From Fidelibacterota bacterium (GTDB lineage Bacteria; Fidelibacterota; UBA8477; JABMPR01), in NCBI GenBank assembly GCA_018650445.1, contig JABIFX010000244.1:1-64000 (forward strand): DNA of 64,000 nucleotides. The letters run 5' to 3'. Below, piece by piece: positions 46,661-55,579 of the stretch; positions within the stretch are counted from its first letter, which is position 1; each line of letters opens with the position of its first letter. The position numbers and the translations under genes were made by a program. The notes below the pieces were generated by a model that searched no databases, was not told the DNA's origin, and worked only from the letters and a program-made list of their open reading frames with translations.

Positions 46661-47846
46661 ATATGCAAAGTTGCTGTCGGTCCTTGTCGTCCTGACCCTC
46701 GCAGGGTGCGATACTGATCTTGTCCCAGATATTAACAAAGCATTAAGCCCGCAGGCACAAGCTCTCGTTGATAGTGCCTTCGCTCCTTTTCAGGGTGACA
46801 CACTTGTGGACCACCATGTTCATATCCTGGGATTGGGAAATACTTCGAGTGGCATCGAAGTACATCCTGATACACGATCCTATTTGCACCCCTTCAAGCT
46901 TACTCGATTCAATTATTTCATGGATGCTGGAAGTGTTACAAATGAGGCATTGGCCGATGAACAATATATGCAGTATCTCCTGGCGCAAATCGGAAAAATC
47001 CCTGGCGAATTTCGTGTCAATAGCCTGGCTTTAGACCATTTCTACAAGGAAAATGGAGAGCAAGATCCAGATAACTATGAAATTTACGTTCCCAATGAAT
47101 ATGTCGTGAGATTGGGGCAAAATCACCCTGACAAAATTGTCCCTGTAATATCCATCCACCCCTATCGACTGGATGCTGTCGCTGAGCTTAAGAAGTGGGC
47201 AAATCAAGGCATCCGGGTTGTTAAATGGTTACCAAATGCACAGGGAATTGACCCATCTTCACCCCTGTGTGACCCTTTCTATGCCGCGATGAAGCGTCTG
47301 GATATGGTGCTCCTAAGTCATGCTGGCACAGAACTAGCTCTGGATTCTCAGGGTAGACAGCATCTTGGTAATCCACTGTTATTGCGCCGAGCACTTGATG
47401 CACAGGTAAAAGTCATCGTCTGCCATTGCGCAACATCCGGGACATCTCAGGATCTGGATGAATCCCATCTTCCAGAAGTTGACAATTTCTCACTTTTTAT
47501 GCGTCTGTTTGATGACCCTGTTTATGAAGGGTTGCTATTTGCTGATATTTCTGGAATGACCCTGGTCAACCAAGTTGGAAATTCTTTGAAGGGGATTCTT
47601 GCACGCCAGGATCTACATCCCAGGCTGTTGTATGGCAGTGACTATCCGCTACCCGCTGTTGATATTTTAAATCAAAACTATGCTCTTGGTTTGTTAGGAT
47701 ATCTAGATGAAGAGATTATCGCGGCTTTGGATGAGATCCAGGAGATTAATCCACTTCTCTACAGTTTTGTCCTCATGAGATCATTGAAACATCCTGATAG
47801 TGGCGCCAAATTCTCCAAGGATCTTTTTAGGAATAAAATTCCCTAG
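46635..47846 (+). CDS. lipoprotein amidohydrolase (Amidohydro_2 type)
   Basis: A TIM-barrel amidohydrolase with apparently intact metal ligands: HHVHILGLG (HxH) near residue 60, LLSHAGTEL, VIVCHCATSGTSQDLDESHLP and a late LLYGSDYPLPAVDI with the catalytic Asp. Its signal peptide is KLLSVLVVLTLAGC with a good lipobox. The track start at 46575 lies in mdh. The GTG at 46635 gives the short lipoprotein leader MQPRSLFHLYAKLL, so I prefer it. It may act in the periplasm on a carboxylate or lactone; the substrate is unknown. Confidence 0.75.
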   Translation: MQPRSLFHLYAKLLSVLVVLTLAGCDTDLVPDINKALSPQAQALVDSAFAPFQGDTLVDHHVHILGLGNTSSGIEVHPDTRSYLHPFKLTRFNYFMDAGSVTNEALADEQYMQYLLAQIGKIPGEFRVNSLALDHFYKENGEQDPDNYEIYVPNEYVVRLGQNHPDKIVPVISIHPYRLDAVAELKKWANQGIRVVKWLPNAQGIDPSSPLCDPFYAAMKRLDMVLLSHAGTELALDSQGRQHLGNPLLLRRALDAQVKVIVCHCATSGTSQDLDESHLPEVDNFSLFMRLFDDPVYEGLLFADISGMTLVNQVGNSLKGILARQDLHPRLLYGSDYPLPAVDILNQNYALGLLGYLDEEIIAALDEIQEINPLLYSFVLMRSLKHPDSGAKFSKDLFRNKIP

Positions 47847-47850
47847 ATAA

Positions 47851-48252
47851 CTAACTTACTACCTTCACACGAATTTTTCGTTCACGCGGTCCATCAAATT
47901 CACAAAAATAGATTCCCTGCCAAGTCCCGAGCTGTAATCGACCTTCCTCAACAATAATCTGAGTGGAATTGCCCATGAGAGACGCTTTCATGTGAGCTGC
48001 AGTGTTTCCCTCAAAATGTTTATAATCGGAGTGATCCCAGGGAATGGTTCGGTCGAGAATATTGATGAGGTCTCTTGTTACATCAGGATCAGCATTTTCG
48101 TTGATTGTAATACCCGCAGTTGTGTGTGAAACAAAGACTGTCAGGATTCCGGATTTTACACCACTCTCAGCCAATGCTTCCATAACCAGGGAAGTGATGT
48201 TGAAAAATTGGCTTCGGTGTGTGGTGGATAATGTTTTGGTTATCATGTTCAT
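47851..48252 (-). CDS. YjbQ family (secondary thiamine-phosphate synthase-type) protein
   Basis: Small beta-sandwich protein of the UPF0047/YjbQ family. It shows the conserved ESGVKSGILTVFVSHTTAGITINENADPDV, DHSDYKHFEGNTAAHMKASLMG and a LQLGTWQGIYFCEFDGPRERKI ending. The E. coli homologue has weak thiamine-phosphate synthase activity, though the physiological role is uncertain. The track starts at a TTG; the ATG at 48252 has TTGGGGAAC upstream and is preferred. It converges with the lipoprotein amidohydrolase with a 4-nt gap. Confidence 0.92.
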   Translation of the reverse strand: MNMITKTLSTTHRSQFFNITSLVMEALAESGVKSGILTVFVSHTTAGITINENADPDVTRDLINILDRTIPWDHSDYKHFEGNTAAHMKASLMGNSTQIIVEEGRLQLGTWQGIYFCEFDGPRERKIRVKVVS

Positions 48253-48270
48253 AAGGTTCCCCAAATATTA

Positions 48271-49116
48271 TTAGCTATTTTCTTTAAATTCAAAAATCAT
48301 GATACCACCAAAAAACGGACCTTCTTCAGGGAAGTAATACTTCAGGAACTCCAGCTTTACTGTTGCACCTGCGCTTTGTGAGGCATGGACAAGATATTTT
48401 CCATCAATTATCATCCCCTCATGCCCCATGACGATTCCCATTTTAAAGTAATTTGGTTTTACAAAAGTAACACCTGCCATAGTGGGTAATTTGGCCATGA
48501 GTTCTGGTGTGATCTCATTGTTGGGTATATAGTAGGCAGTCATATTACGATTCCAGCCCAGGTCAAGAAATTCCTCTCCGTCTTCCTTTTGATTCAAAGT
48601 GATAGTCACTGAATCAAGTGCTGTTTTGGGGAGCAAAGTCTGGGTTATGTCCACTGTATTGGGATTCATAGTAATTCGATCAACAGTATAGTGCCATCTC
48701 GATCTGTATGTGGGCTGTTTGATGCCATTGGAATCTGCCTTGTAATGCAGCTGGATCATGTTTTTCCGGGTTTCTTCCCAGGTTGAACTTTTTGCTGCAG
48801 CCAGCGATGTAAGATTGTGACCAGTACAGTCGGAAACGTCATACCGGATAATCGGGTCAAGATCTGGCTCGACTTCTTCACCTAACTTAAAGATTTCATA
48901 AGGGGTGCCAACCCGCCACAAGGCAATATGTTTAAGACGTTGTTGAAAATCAGGAAAGCGTTGTTGAAATTGTGGTAGTGTTTCGCTCATCTGTTCAGGA
49001 GTCAATGTCCAGGGGGAGGGTAATGTGGCCAACCATTCATCATTTGTGAGTGCATCCTGACAGCTAATTAGACTAATTAACAAGTTCATTATCAAGAGTG
49101 ATTTGATCAGTCTCAT
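48271..49116 (-). CDS. DUF1460 lipoprotein (NlpC/P60-like amidase)
   Basis: A signal peptide ends LISLISC, a lipobox. The DUF1460 core has RYDVSDCTGHNLTSLAA, the Asp-Cys catalytic pair near residue 96. It also has the IVMGHEGMIIDGKYLVHASQSAG segment, which supplies the His. DUF1460 proteins are related to NlpC/P60 peptidases; those studied act as N-acetylmuramoyl-L-alanine amidases or on peptide side chains. Lipid anchoring places it at the membrane facing the periplasm. It overlaps the upstream acetyltransferase by 4 nt. Confidence 0.82.
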   Translation of the reverse strand: MRLIKSLLIMNLLISLISCQDALTNDEWLATLPSPWTLTPEQMSETLPQFQQRFPDFQQRLKHIALWRVGTPYEIFKLGEEVEPDLDPIIRYDVSDCTGHNLTSLAAAKSSTWEETRKNMIQLHYKADSNGIKQPTYRSRWHYTVDRITMNPNTVDITQTLLPKTALDSVTITLNQKEDGEEFLDLGWNRNMTAYYIPNNEITPELMAKLPTMAGVTFVKPNYFKMGIVMGHEGMIIDGKYLVHASQSAGATVKLEFLKYYFPEEGPFFGGIMIFEFKENS

Positions 49117-49643
49117 CCAATGTTCTCCTCTATTGGTGCGTCAATTCCGAAAAGCATCAATTCCTCATCATCATCGGGTAATTCTATCATTTTTTTGTAA
49201 TGCATCCCCAGCTTTTTTAACAAATGCTGCGAACGATGATTTTCGCTTGTTACAATAGCCTCGAGATGGTCCAACTTATGGGTTTCAAAACCGTAATTCA
49301 ATACTGCACTGGCCGCTTCATAGGCATAACCCTGTCCCTCATATTGCTCAAGGAGGGAATAACCAATATCTGCATGTTCCATGCCAGCCCGATGCGTGAG
49401 GCCACAATTTCCAATCCGAATTTGATCAGTCAGCCTTTCAATGATGTAAAACCCAAATCCCAGAGCTTCGTAGTTCGGTATAACACGAGACTCCAGATAA
49501 TCTCTGGCTTGCTCAAGTGTGTCAATATCGCGGCTACCGATATACTTAATCCACTTTGGACTATTTAGCAGATCGAGGATAAAATCATTGTCATCCAGAG
49601 TCATCCTCCGAAGCAAGAGACGCTTGGTTTTTAGAATAATCAT
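49113..49643 (-). CDS. RimJ/RimL-type N-acetyltransferase
   Basis: GNAT enzyme. LKTKRLLLRRMTLDDNDFILDLLNSP at the N-terminus, AGMEHADIGYSLLEQYEGQGYAYEAASAVLNYGFE with the acetyl-CoA loop, and the C-terminal NHRSQHLLKKLGMHY are typical. Length of 176 residues is normal. The stop overlaps the DUF1460 start (ATGA), so the two are co-translated, possibly by chance. No good Shine-Dalgarno precedes its ATG. Substrate unknown. Confidence 0.88.
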   Translation of the reverse strand: MIILKTKRLLLRRMTLDDNDFILDLLNSPKWIKYIGSRDIDTLEQARDYLESRVIPNYEALGFGFYIIERLTDQIRIGNCGLTHRAGMEHADIGYSLLEQYEGQGYAYEAASAVLNYGFETHKLDHLEAIVTSENHRSQHLLKKLGMHYKKMIELPDDDEELMLFGIDAPIEENIG

Positions 49644-49694
49644 ATGATAAAGGAGGTGAAAAGAAGTAAAGGTGAGGCTGCTGCCATAGTTGCT

Positions 49695-50525
49695 TTACCA
49701 GTCAATCAAGATCTGATCATAATGATCGCGATGATCCTCATCGGCTCTACTCAGTCGCTGTAAATAGGAAACTTCACCGACTTCATATAGGAAGCTTGCT
49801 AATTCCTCGTGCTTGGCATTTAGAAAATTTTTAGTAATGATGCGTGAATCTAGCAGTTTGATACTGGACTCCAAATTTTGCATCAATTCGATCAGGGTTT
49901 CGCGAGCCTCATCTTTGTTTCCTGAATCCCACTGATCAATAGTTTCATAATAAGCGAATTTCATTTTTCTGAAATTCTGGCTTCGACTCAATTTTTCGAT
50001 GTCTTCCAATCGGTCTTTCCATCCAAGGGAAAACGAATCATTGGAGCCATTGCGAGCAACCTGGCGTGCTTCTGTATAGAGTTGACTACCACCAAACTGA
50101 CTCCAGGTGTCCAGGTCCCCGCCCAGTATTGTCAGCACCCAATAATCCAAAAATGAGGTGAGAGAATTAAAACTTCTCGAACGTATAAGCGCATCACCCT
50201 GGTTAAAAGTGAACTGCCAGCTTTTATCAAAGTACTTTTGGTCATCACCATTTCCCCAGAAAGCTTTACCTGTATAAATTTTCTGGGAACCCGACTCGAT
50301 GTAACTATCCAGATAAATCGTTGCCTGGATGGTAAAGTCAGTTGGCAAATCTTCAAATGTCCATTCAGTATTTTCAATGTAATAGGCAATATCAGAGTCC
50401 AGTTGGGAGACAGCCTGGCGTGGAACATCATCAAGATTTTTTACATCAAGTTTGATTTCTGCATTAATTCCCTGTGCAGATAGCGATACGGCCCATATTA
50501 GGAGCATGCATAAATATTTATTCAT
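49695..50525 (-). CDS. DUF4835 family secreted protein
   Basis: Signal peptide MNKYLCMLLIWAVSLSAQ, then a DUF4835 domain with AEIKLDVKNLDDVPRQAVSQLDSDIAYYIENTEW. Later parts include FGGSQLYTEARQVARNGSNDSFSLGWKDRLEDIEKLSRSQNFRKMKFAYYE, which match the family. In Bacteroidota this family sits near coaBC and recN and is unexplained; here it stands alone. The track start at 50567 is replaced by the Met at 50525, which begins the signal peptide. Confidence 0.85.
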   Translation of the reverse strand: MNKYLCMLLIWAVSLSAQGINAEIKLDVKNLDDVPRQAVSQLDSDIAYYIENTEWTFEDLPTDFTIQATIYLDSYIESGSQKIYTGKAFWGNGDDQKYFDKSWQFTFNQGDALIRSRSFNSLTSFLDYWVLTILGGDLDTWSQFGGSQLYTEARQVARNGSNDSFSLGWKDRLEDIEKLSRSQNFRKMKFAYYETIDQWDSGNKDEARETLIELMQNLESSIKLLDSRIITKNFLNAKHEELASFLYEVGEVSYLQRLSRADEDHRDHYDQILIDW

Positions 50526-50613
50526 ATGTATGTAAATATAAAAACAAGATATTTGTTTCCAAATCAAATGGGAAATTAAGTAATATCCTTATACAGAATA
50601 AAGTAGCAACAAA

Positions 50614-50642
50614 TTGACACACTGTTATATATGTGCTACATT
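50614..50642 (+). promoter_or_regulatory. sigma70-type promoter with extended -10
   Basis: TTGACA and TACATT lie exactly 17 nt apart, with TGC directly before the -10. Expected start is near 50649, 60 nt before the TTG start of the TPR kinase. Confidence 0.65.
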
Positions 50643-50709
50643 GAAGCTCGATTAATTTTTGTAAGGTTTATGTGAACCTTGGGATAGTAAAAAATTTAGT
50701 GGAGTCATA

Positions 50710-52893
50710 TTGATTATCAAAGTGCTGGTCAGATTACTAACTGCGAGTCTCTTCATATTCATGGTCTCAGGACTTTACGCTGATGAATCTGCTGAAATTG
50801 ACAGTCTCAAAAAAATACTTCGTAGCACCACAGAGGGAGAGACTGTTGATTTAATGAATCAACTCTCAGAGGCACATGCCGGCAAGGAATGGGGCAAAAG
50901 CCAACGCTATGCAAACCTGGCCTTAGATTTAGCTATTTCTTTGCAGGATCAGTATGGTCAGGCCGTCGCACATACCAACCTGACTCTCTTTTACATCGAG
51001 CAGGCAAATTATAGGGAAGCTCTTGATCACGCCATGCTGGCGTTAAATATCTTTGAATCAGTTTCTGATGATTATCAGCTCGCTATTACACTCAGGACGA
51101 TTGGTCGAACCTACAGCCTGCTGAACCAAAGTGACCAGAGCCTGGATTATTTTTTACGAGCCCTCATGATATTTGAAGATATCAGTAAAGAGGAAGAAGT
51201 CGCGTCCACAGTAATGATGATCGGTGATGTTTTTTCCCAGTGGGGTCAGACCGATAAAGCCCTTCGTTTCTTCGAACGCTCCCTCGGAATTCATGAAAAG
51301 CTAAATGATCATGAAGGTGTACTCCGTAGTGAGAACAAACTTGCACAAACCTTGATGGCTTTACGCCGTTTTGAAGAAGCTCAGACTCATCTTGAACGGG
51401 CCTTGGTGATCGCTGATGAAAATGACGCCTTCAATCTTCTGGCGAACCTGTATACAAGTTTGGGTGAACTTCACTACCATCAATTCCAACTCAGCACAGC
51501 TCAAGAATATTTCCTGGATGCCCTGGAAATGAAACGAACTATTGGAAATCAGGGTGATATTGCCCTGGCCTTAAGCGATGTCGCCAGAGTCTATCAGGAA
51601 TCGGGTGATACCCCCAAGGGGATCTTTTACTACGAACAGGGTCAGGAACTGGCAGAATCCATGGGTGAAGATGCCATTTCCGCTGAGATATATTTGCAAA
51701 TGGGTGATCTTTACATGCAGCAGGCTGATCAAACCAAGGCAATTCAATCCCTGTCAGCAGGATTAAACATTGCAGAGCAAATTCAAGACTTCCTGACCAT
51801 TGAGAGGGCAAATCATCTGCTGACCGTGGCTTATTCGAGATTTGGTCAACCAGGTCAAGCTCTGGTTTATCAGAAAGCACTTCAGCTGACTCGAGATGAG
51901 ATTAACCGGCAACAGAGTAATCGTCGTGTTGCTGAGCTTGAAATTCGCTACGAGCTGGATAAACGTGATCGAGAGCTGGATGAGCTCAAGGGTGAAGCGT
52001 TTATAAAAGATATTGAATACCAGAGAACCTTTACGGTTATGTGGGTCGTATTTGGATTTTCATTTGCCATTCTAGCTCTTTTCCTGGGCTTCGTTTTCTA
52101 CCGTAGTCGGCTTATTCGAAAAGCCGAGCAAGAAAAAATGGAGCAGGCTTTACGTATTAAGGCCGACTTTACGGCCATGTTGGTCCACGATCTGAAAAGC
52201 CCTCTCACATCAGTATTTGGCTTTGCTGAATTGTTAAAAATGGGTGAAAAACCTTATGATCGCATCAAAGAAATTGCCGTAACCATTCGCAAAACCAGCC
52301 AAAAAATGTTACAGCTTGTGAATGAGATGCTTGATCTTTCTAAATTTGAAGCTGGCAAGATGGTCCTCAATAAAACTGAGACACCTCTCAAGCCCATCAT
52401 CAGGACATCAATTGAAATGTTGGGGCCAGTAGCTGACCTGAATGAAACTGAAGTCAGCTTTGGAGCTCCAGATGGACTGCCCTCTTGTCACTGTGATGCA
52501 TTGAAAATTGAACAGGTCATTACCAATTTTATTGGAAATGCTATCGAGCACACGCCCAATGGAACAAAGATCAATGTGAAGCTTGAGGAAATAAAGAAGA
52601 GTGGTGAACCCTTTCTCTATTTCTCAGTGACTGATAATGGACCTGGTGTTGATAAAGATCAACAGGATAAATTATTCGATAAATATGCCCAGTTGAGTTC
52701 TCGGAAAACTGCCAAAGGTCTCGGATCAGGGCTGGGGTTGGCTGTTTCCCAGATGACCATAGAGCAACATGGCGGAAAAGTGGGCTACAAGGACGCGGAG
52801 CCAATAGGAAGCGTCTTCTATTTTACGATTCCTTGTAAGAATCAGGATATTCCAAAAGTTCAGCCATTGAATAATATTCAAGCTCAAGCCTGA
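50710..52893 (+). CDS. TPR-domain sensor histidine kinase
   Basis: Order: signal anchor or signal peptide (residues 1-25), a TPR array (about 55-410), a short coiled coil, one transmembrane helix (about 440-465), a HisKA domain with His in LVHDLKSPLTSVFGFAELL (near residue 490) and an HATPase_c domain with EQVITNFIGNAIEHTPNG, DNGPGVD and GLGSGLGLAVSQ. This design (extracytoplasmic TPRs, membrane helix, kinase) is common in the FCB group. It starts at TTG with GGAG 5 nt upstream. No response regulator is adjacent, so its partner is elsewhere. Confidence 0.93.
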   Translation: MIIKVLVRLLTASLFIFMVSGLYADESAEIDSLKKILRSTTEGETVDLMNQLSEAHAGKEWGKSQRYANLALDLAISLQDQYGQAVAHTNLTLFYIEQANYREALDHAMLALNIFESVSDDYQLAITLRTIGRTYSLLNQSDQSLDYFLRALMIFEDISKEEEVASTVMMIGDVFSQWGQTDKALRFFERSLGIHEKLNDHEGVLRSENKLAQTLMALRRFEEAQTHLERALVIADENDAFNLLANLYTSLGELHYHQFQLSTAQEYFLDALEMKRTIGNQGDIALALSDVARVYQESGDTPKGIFYYEQGQELAESMGEDAISAEIYLQMGDLYMQQADQTKAIQSLSAGLNIAEQIQDFLTIERANHLLTVAYSRFGQPGQALVYQKALQLTRDEINRQQSNRRVAELEIRYELDKRDRELDELKGEAFIKDIEYQRTFTVMWVVFGFSFAILALFLGFVFYRSRLIRKAEQEKMEQALRIKADFTAMLVHDLKSPLTSVFGFAELLKMGEKPYDRIKEIAVTIRKTSQKMLQLVNEMLDLSKFEAGKMVLNKTETPLKPIIRTSIEMLGPVADLNETEVSFGAPDGLPSCHCDALKIEQVITNFIGNAIEHTPNGTKINVKLEEIKKSGEPFLYFSVTDNGPGVDKDQQDKLFDKYAQLSSRKTAKGLGSGLGLAVSQMTIEQHGGKVGYKDAEPIGSVFYFTIPCKNQDIPKVQPLNNIQAQA

Positions 52894-52911
52894 GTTTAAT
52901 TCAACTTATAT

Positions 52912-53622
52912 ATGTCTCATTCTCCATCTGAGTTTGGACCCCTCACATATATATCCCGTGGGTATGGGTATAGCGAAAAGGGTTTAGCGCTGGAGATTTA
53001 TGAGCCGCTCTCAGGCTCACCAAAACTTTTGATTATGGGCTCCATCCATGGCGATGAGTCATTTTCCACCGTACTCCTTTCAGAGTGTCTTCGTTCTATT
53101 CAAGATCAGGAATTAAAATCCTCAATCATTCTTACTGCTAATCCGGACGGAGTTTTGGCAGGCACGCGCTGTAATTCACGGGGGGTTGATCTCAACCGAA
53201 ATTACCCTACAGCCAATTGGTCTCCTGATCCTGTTTTTTACCGCAATCGTCCAGATACTCCCCAAAATATTGCACTGAGCCCAGGAGATGGAGCTGCCTC
53301 AGAGTCTGAGACCAAAGCGCTCATAAAACTGATACAGGATATAAGGCCAAAACTTATTGTTTCAATTCATGGCTTTCTTGGTTGCATCGATGACCCTGAC
53401 ATCTCACCCATAGCCAAAGATATTGCACTGCGAAGTGGTTTGGAGTTGGTGCCAGATGTTGGTTACGCCACACCTGGTTCTTTTGGTTCCTGGTGCAAGG
53501 AACAAGCTATCCCCATTATTACTTATGAACTTCCCGCTCAGGATATAGCCGAGATGAAGCGCATTCATACTCCCATATTGAAAGACCTGATGACGGGTCA
53601 CTATCATAAGATGCTTCTTTAA
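52912..53622 (+). CDS. MpaA-like murein peptide amidase (M14 family)
   Basis: Zinc carboxypeptidase fold. Metal motif HGDES near residue 44, then TANPDG, NSRGVDLNRNYPTANW (substrate-binding Arg-Asn), VSIHGFLGCID with the third zinc His, and the catalytic Glu in IITYELPAQD. This arrangement matches MpaA, which removes L-Ala from muropeptide tripeptides by cleaving the gamma-D-Glu-Dap bond. There is no signal peptide, so it is cytosolic. It lies directly before an Asp/Glu racemase, also a murein precursor enzyme. No Shine-Dalgarno visible. Confidence 0.82.
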   Translation: MSHSPSEFGPLTYISRGYGYSEKGLALEIYEPLSGSPKLLIMGSIHGDESFSTVLLSECLRSIQDQELKSSIILTANPDGVLAGTRCNSRGVDLNRNYPTANWSPDPVFYRNRPDTPQNIALSPGDGAASESETKALIKLIQDIRPKLIVSIHGFLGCIDDPDISPIAKDIALRSGLELVPDVGYATPGSFGSWCKEQAIPIITYELPAQDIAEMKRIHTPILKDLMTGHYHKMLL

Positions 53623-53628
53623 TTTCTC

Positions 53629-54507
53629 ATGCGCTGGATGGTTACAGATTCGGGGCTGGGTGGTTTGTCAGTATGCGCTGGATTGGAACAGTCATTGTCT
53701 CAGAAAAACATGGCGCGAGGCATAGAATTGCTCTACGTCAATGCTACCCCAGATGACCGTATTGGCTATAATTCGCTTAAAACGCAAAAAGAGCGAATAG
53801 ATCTCTTTGATCAATTCCTAAAAGCAGCATTTAATCGTTATGCTCCTGATAAAATAGCTATCGCCTGCAACACGCTTAGTGTCATCTATGATGCTACCGA
53901 TTTTGCCTCCCAATCTACCGTTGAGGTGAGGGGCATAGTCGATGCCGGAGTTGATCTGATCAATGCCGGGATGGAAAAATATCCCCAACATAAGCTGATC
54001 ATTTTTGCTACAGAAACCACCACAGAGGCCGACTCATATCCACGACTAATCTCAGCCAATGCATCTGCTATATCCGCTCAGGCATGTCCAGCATTAGCTC
54101 ACGCCATATCCAATGATGCCAGTGGCGAGGAGTGTAGAAAACTGCTAAGCGGATATGTAGACGAGGCACTACAGCGGTTTGAGGACGAGCCCAAAAAGGT
54201 ATTCGCCTTCCTTGGTTGCACTCACTATGGATATCAGTCTGAAGTTTTTAAGACCTTATTGGAGGATCGGGGCTATTCAACTAGGATACTTAATCCCAAT
54301 GATCTGTTGGTTGAGGAACTTGTCGCCGACAATCAGACGACCACTTCAGCTGAAGATTCACCTTTCAGTATCAAATTCGTGAGTCGATATGCCATTCCCC
54401 AGGCCGAGATAACGTCAATGGAAAGCTATCTCAAAGATACAGCGCCACTCACGCTGGCAGCATTGCACAATCAGATAGTTTTACCAGATTTGTTTAAACT
54501 TGAATAG
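53629..54507 (+). CDS. Asp/Glu racemase family protein (MurI-like)
   Basis: Racemase fold with both Cys motifs: VTDSGLGGLSVCAG at the N-terminus, IACNTLSVIYDA (first Cys) and AFLGCTHYGYQS (second Cys). Glutamate racemases supply D-Glu for peptidoglycan. The usual PYGxK motif is replaced by RIGYNSLK, so it may not be a standard MurI. The length of 292 residues is somewhat long. It is 6 nt behind the MpaA-like gene, which releases Glu-containing peptides, so a role in recycling them is a reasonable inference. Confidence 0.75.
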   Translation: MRWMVTDSGLGGLSVCAGLEQSLSQKNMARGIELLYVNATPDDRIGYNSLKTQKERIDLFDQFLKAAFNRYAPDKIAIACNTLSVIYDATDFASQSTVEVRGIVDAGVDLINAGMEKYPQHKLIIFATETTTEADSYPRLISANASAISAQACPALAHAISNDASGEECRKLLSGYVDEALQRFEDEPKKVFAFLGCTHYGYQSEVFKTLLEDRGYSTRILNPNDLLVEELVADNQTTTSAEDSPFSIKFVSRYAIPQAEITSMESYLKDTAPLTLAALHNQIVLPDLFKLE

Positions 54508-54735
54508 TTATTCCCCAAAAACAATAGCTCGCTTATATCACGATGATATGGTGACATATCATTATGATGACTTTTGGACCTGATCACGGCCCTAAAAAGC
54601 ATTGGAATACTATATGTATAATCATTATTAACAATTATTTATGGGTATGGTATTTTCAGGTGGCATAGCACTTGGTTATATAAAAGCACCATGATGAGTA
54701 ATTTACAAAAAAAAAAGACCTGGGAGATTAGACTT

Positions 54736-55434
54736 ATGAAACACACTGCTTTAGTAGCCTTAGCAACTGTGATGTTGGCGTGTGGCGCATCTTCAGACAC
54801 TCATATCAATAAAAGCATTAAAGTTGGCGATGGAGAACACAGGAAGGGAAGTTTACGCTCTGTAAATGGTACCATAAATGTAGGCAATGAAGCGGTTGTT
54901 GATGGAAACTGCACCACCGTGAATGGTGAAATACATGTAGGTGAGAACAGTGAAGTCGGTGAAGTCTCCTGCGTAAATGGAAGTATAAGTTTGGATCGAA
55001 ACTCGAAGGCCCGCGAGGTCTCTTGTGTAAATGGCTCTATTCGGCTTGGTGGAGAAGTAAGAGTTGATGGCGATGTTTCAACTGTAAATGGAGAAATTCG
55101 CTGCAAAAGTGAAGTTCAAATTGCTGGTAATTTGGAAACAGTAAATGGTGATATGAAGGTTACTCGAACCATCATTACTGGAGATTTGAGTACGGTGAAC
55201 GGCGATGTATCTCTCCTCGAGAAGAGTACTGTGAGGGGGAATATCATCATTGATAGAGACAACAGGAAACCAAGATATAAAGAGCATAAGGAATTGGTCA
55301 TTACCATTGACGGAAAATCAAAGGTAAAAGGCAATATTGAAGTTAGAGGCGATGAACCGAATGTAACGGTGATCCTCGCAGGTGGCGGCGAAGTCCTGGG
55401 AGAAATCATCAACGCTGAGGTCGTCCGCAAATAA
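54736..55434 (+). CDS. lipoprotein with seven VNG beta-repeats
   Basis: The lipobox is VMLACGA after a short signal peptide. About seven 18-19-residue units follow, beginning (S/T/C)VNG(T/E/S/D), for example SVNGTINVGNEAVVDGNC, TVNGEIHVGENSEVGEVS and CVNGSISLDRNSKAREVS. Each has alternating hydrophobic positions, as in a beta-helix or bactofilin-like polymer. The start at 54691 in the track is extended; the ATG at 54736 begins the signal peptide and has GGGAGA upstream. A structural surface or periplasmic role is inferred. It is followed by a strong terminator. Confidence 0.75.
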   Translation: MKHTALVALATVMLACGASSDTHINKSIKVGDGEHRKGSLRSVNGTINVGNEAVVDGNCTTVNGEIHVGENSEVGEVSCVNGSISLDRNSKAREVSCVNGSIRLGGEVRVDGDVSTVNGEIRCKSEVQIAGNLETVNGDMKVTRTIITGDLSTVNGDVSLLEKSTVRGNIIIDRDNRKPRYKEHKELVITIDGKSKVKGNIEVRGDEPNVTVILAGGGEVLGEIINAEVVRK

Positions 55435-55463
55435 CAGATCCCCAAAGTGGGTGTCATACAATG

Positions 55464-55490
55464 AAGGGCCTACGGGCCCTTTGTTGTTTA
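55464..55490 (+). terminator. rho-independent terminator with a UACG tetraloop
   Basis: AAGGGCC and GGCCCTT flank a loop TACG, giving C(UACG)G, a known extra-stable tetraloop. TTGTTGTTT follows. It lies 30 nt after the repeat lipoprotein. Confidence 0.85.
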
Positions 55491-55509
55491 TACTACTTTC
55501 AACGAAGGA

Positions 55510-55579
55510 CACTGAGCTCGTCGAAGTCTCCAGGCATTAAATTTCTCATTAGAAATGTCGACAAGTTCAGCCTCTGAAC
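55510..55579. repeat. dispersed intergenic hairpin repeat, copy 2
   Basis: One arm is CACTGAGCTCGTCGAAGT (55510-55527). The other, GTCGACAAGTTCAGCC at 55557-55572, is its inverted relative: CTGAGCTCGTCGA pairs with the complement of TCGACAAGTTCAG at 11 of 13 positions. The arms are separated by about 30 nt, so the unit can form a long hairpin. A single arm of the same family is at 32192-32215. This resembles REP/BIME-like elements. Confidence 0.55.

Noticed and set aside
49640-49760. GGAGGTG followed by a roughly 35-codon ORF on the plus strand
   Set aside because: A good Shine-Dalgarno-like GGAGG precedes a GTG, but the ORF is antisense to DUF4835 and has no codon bias or homologue that I can see; likely coincidence.
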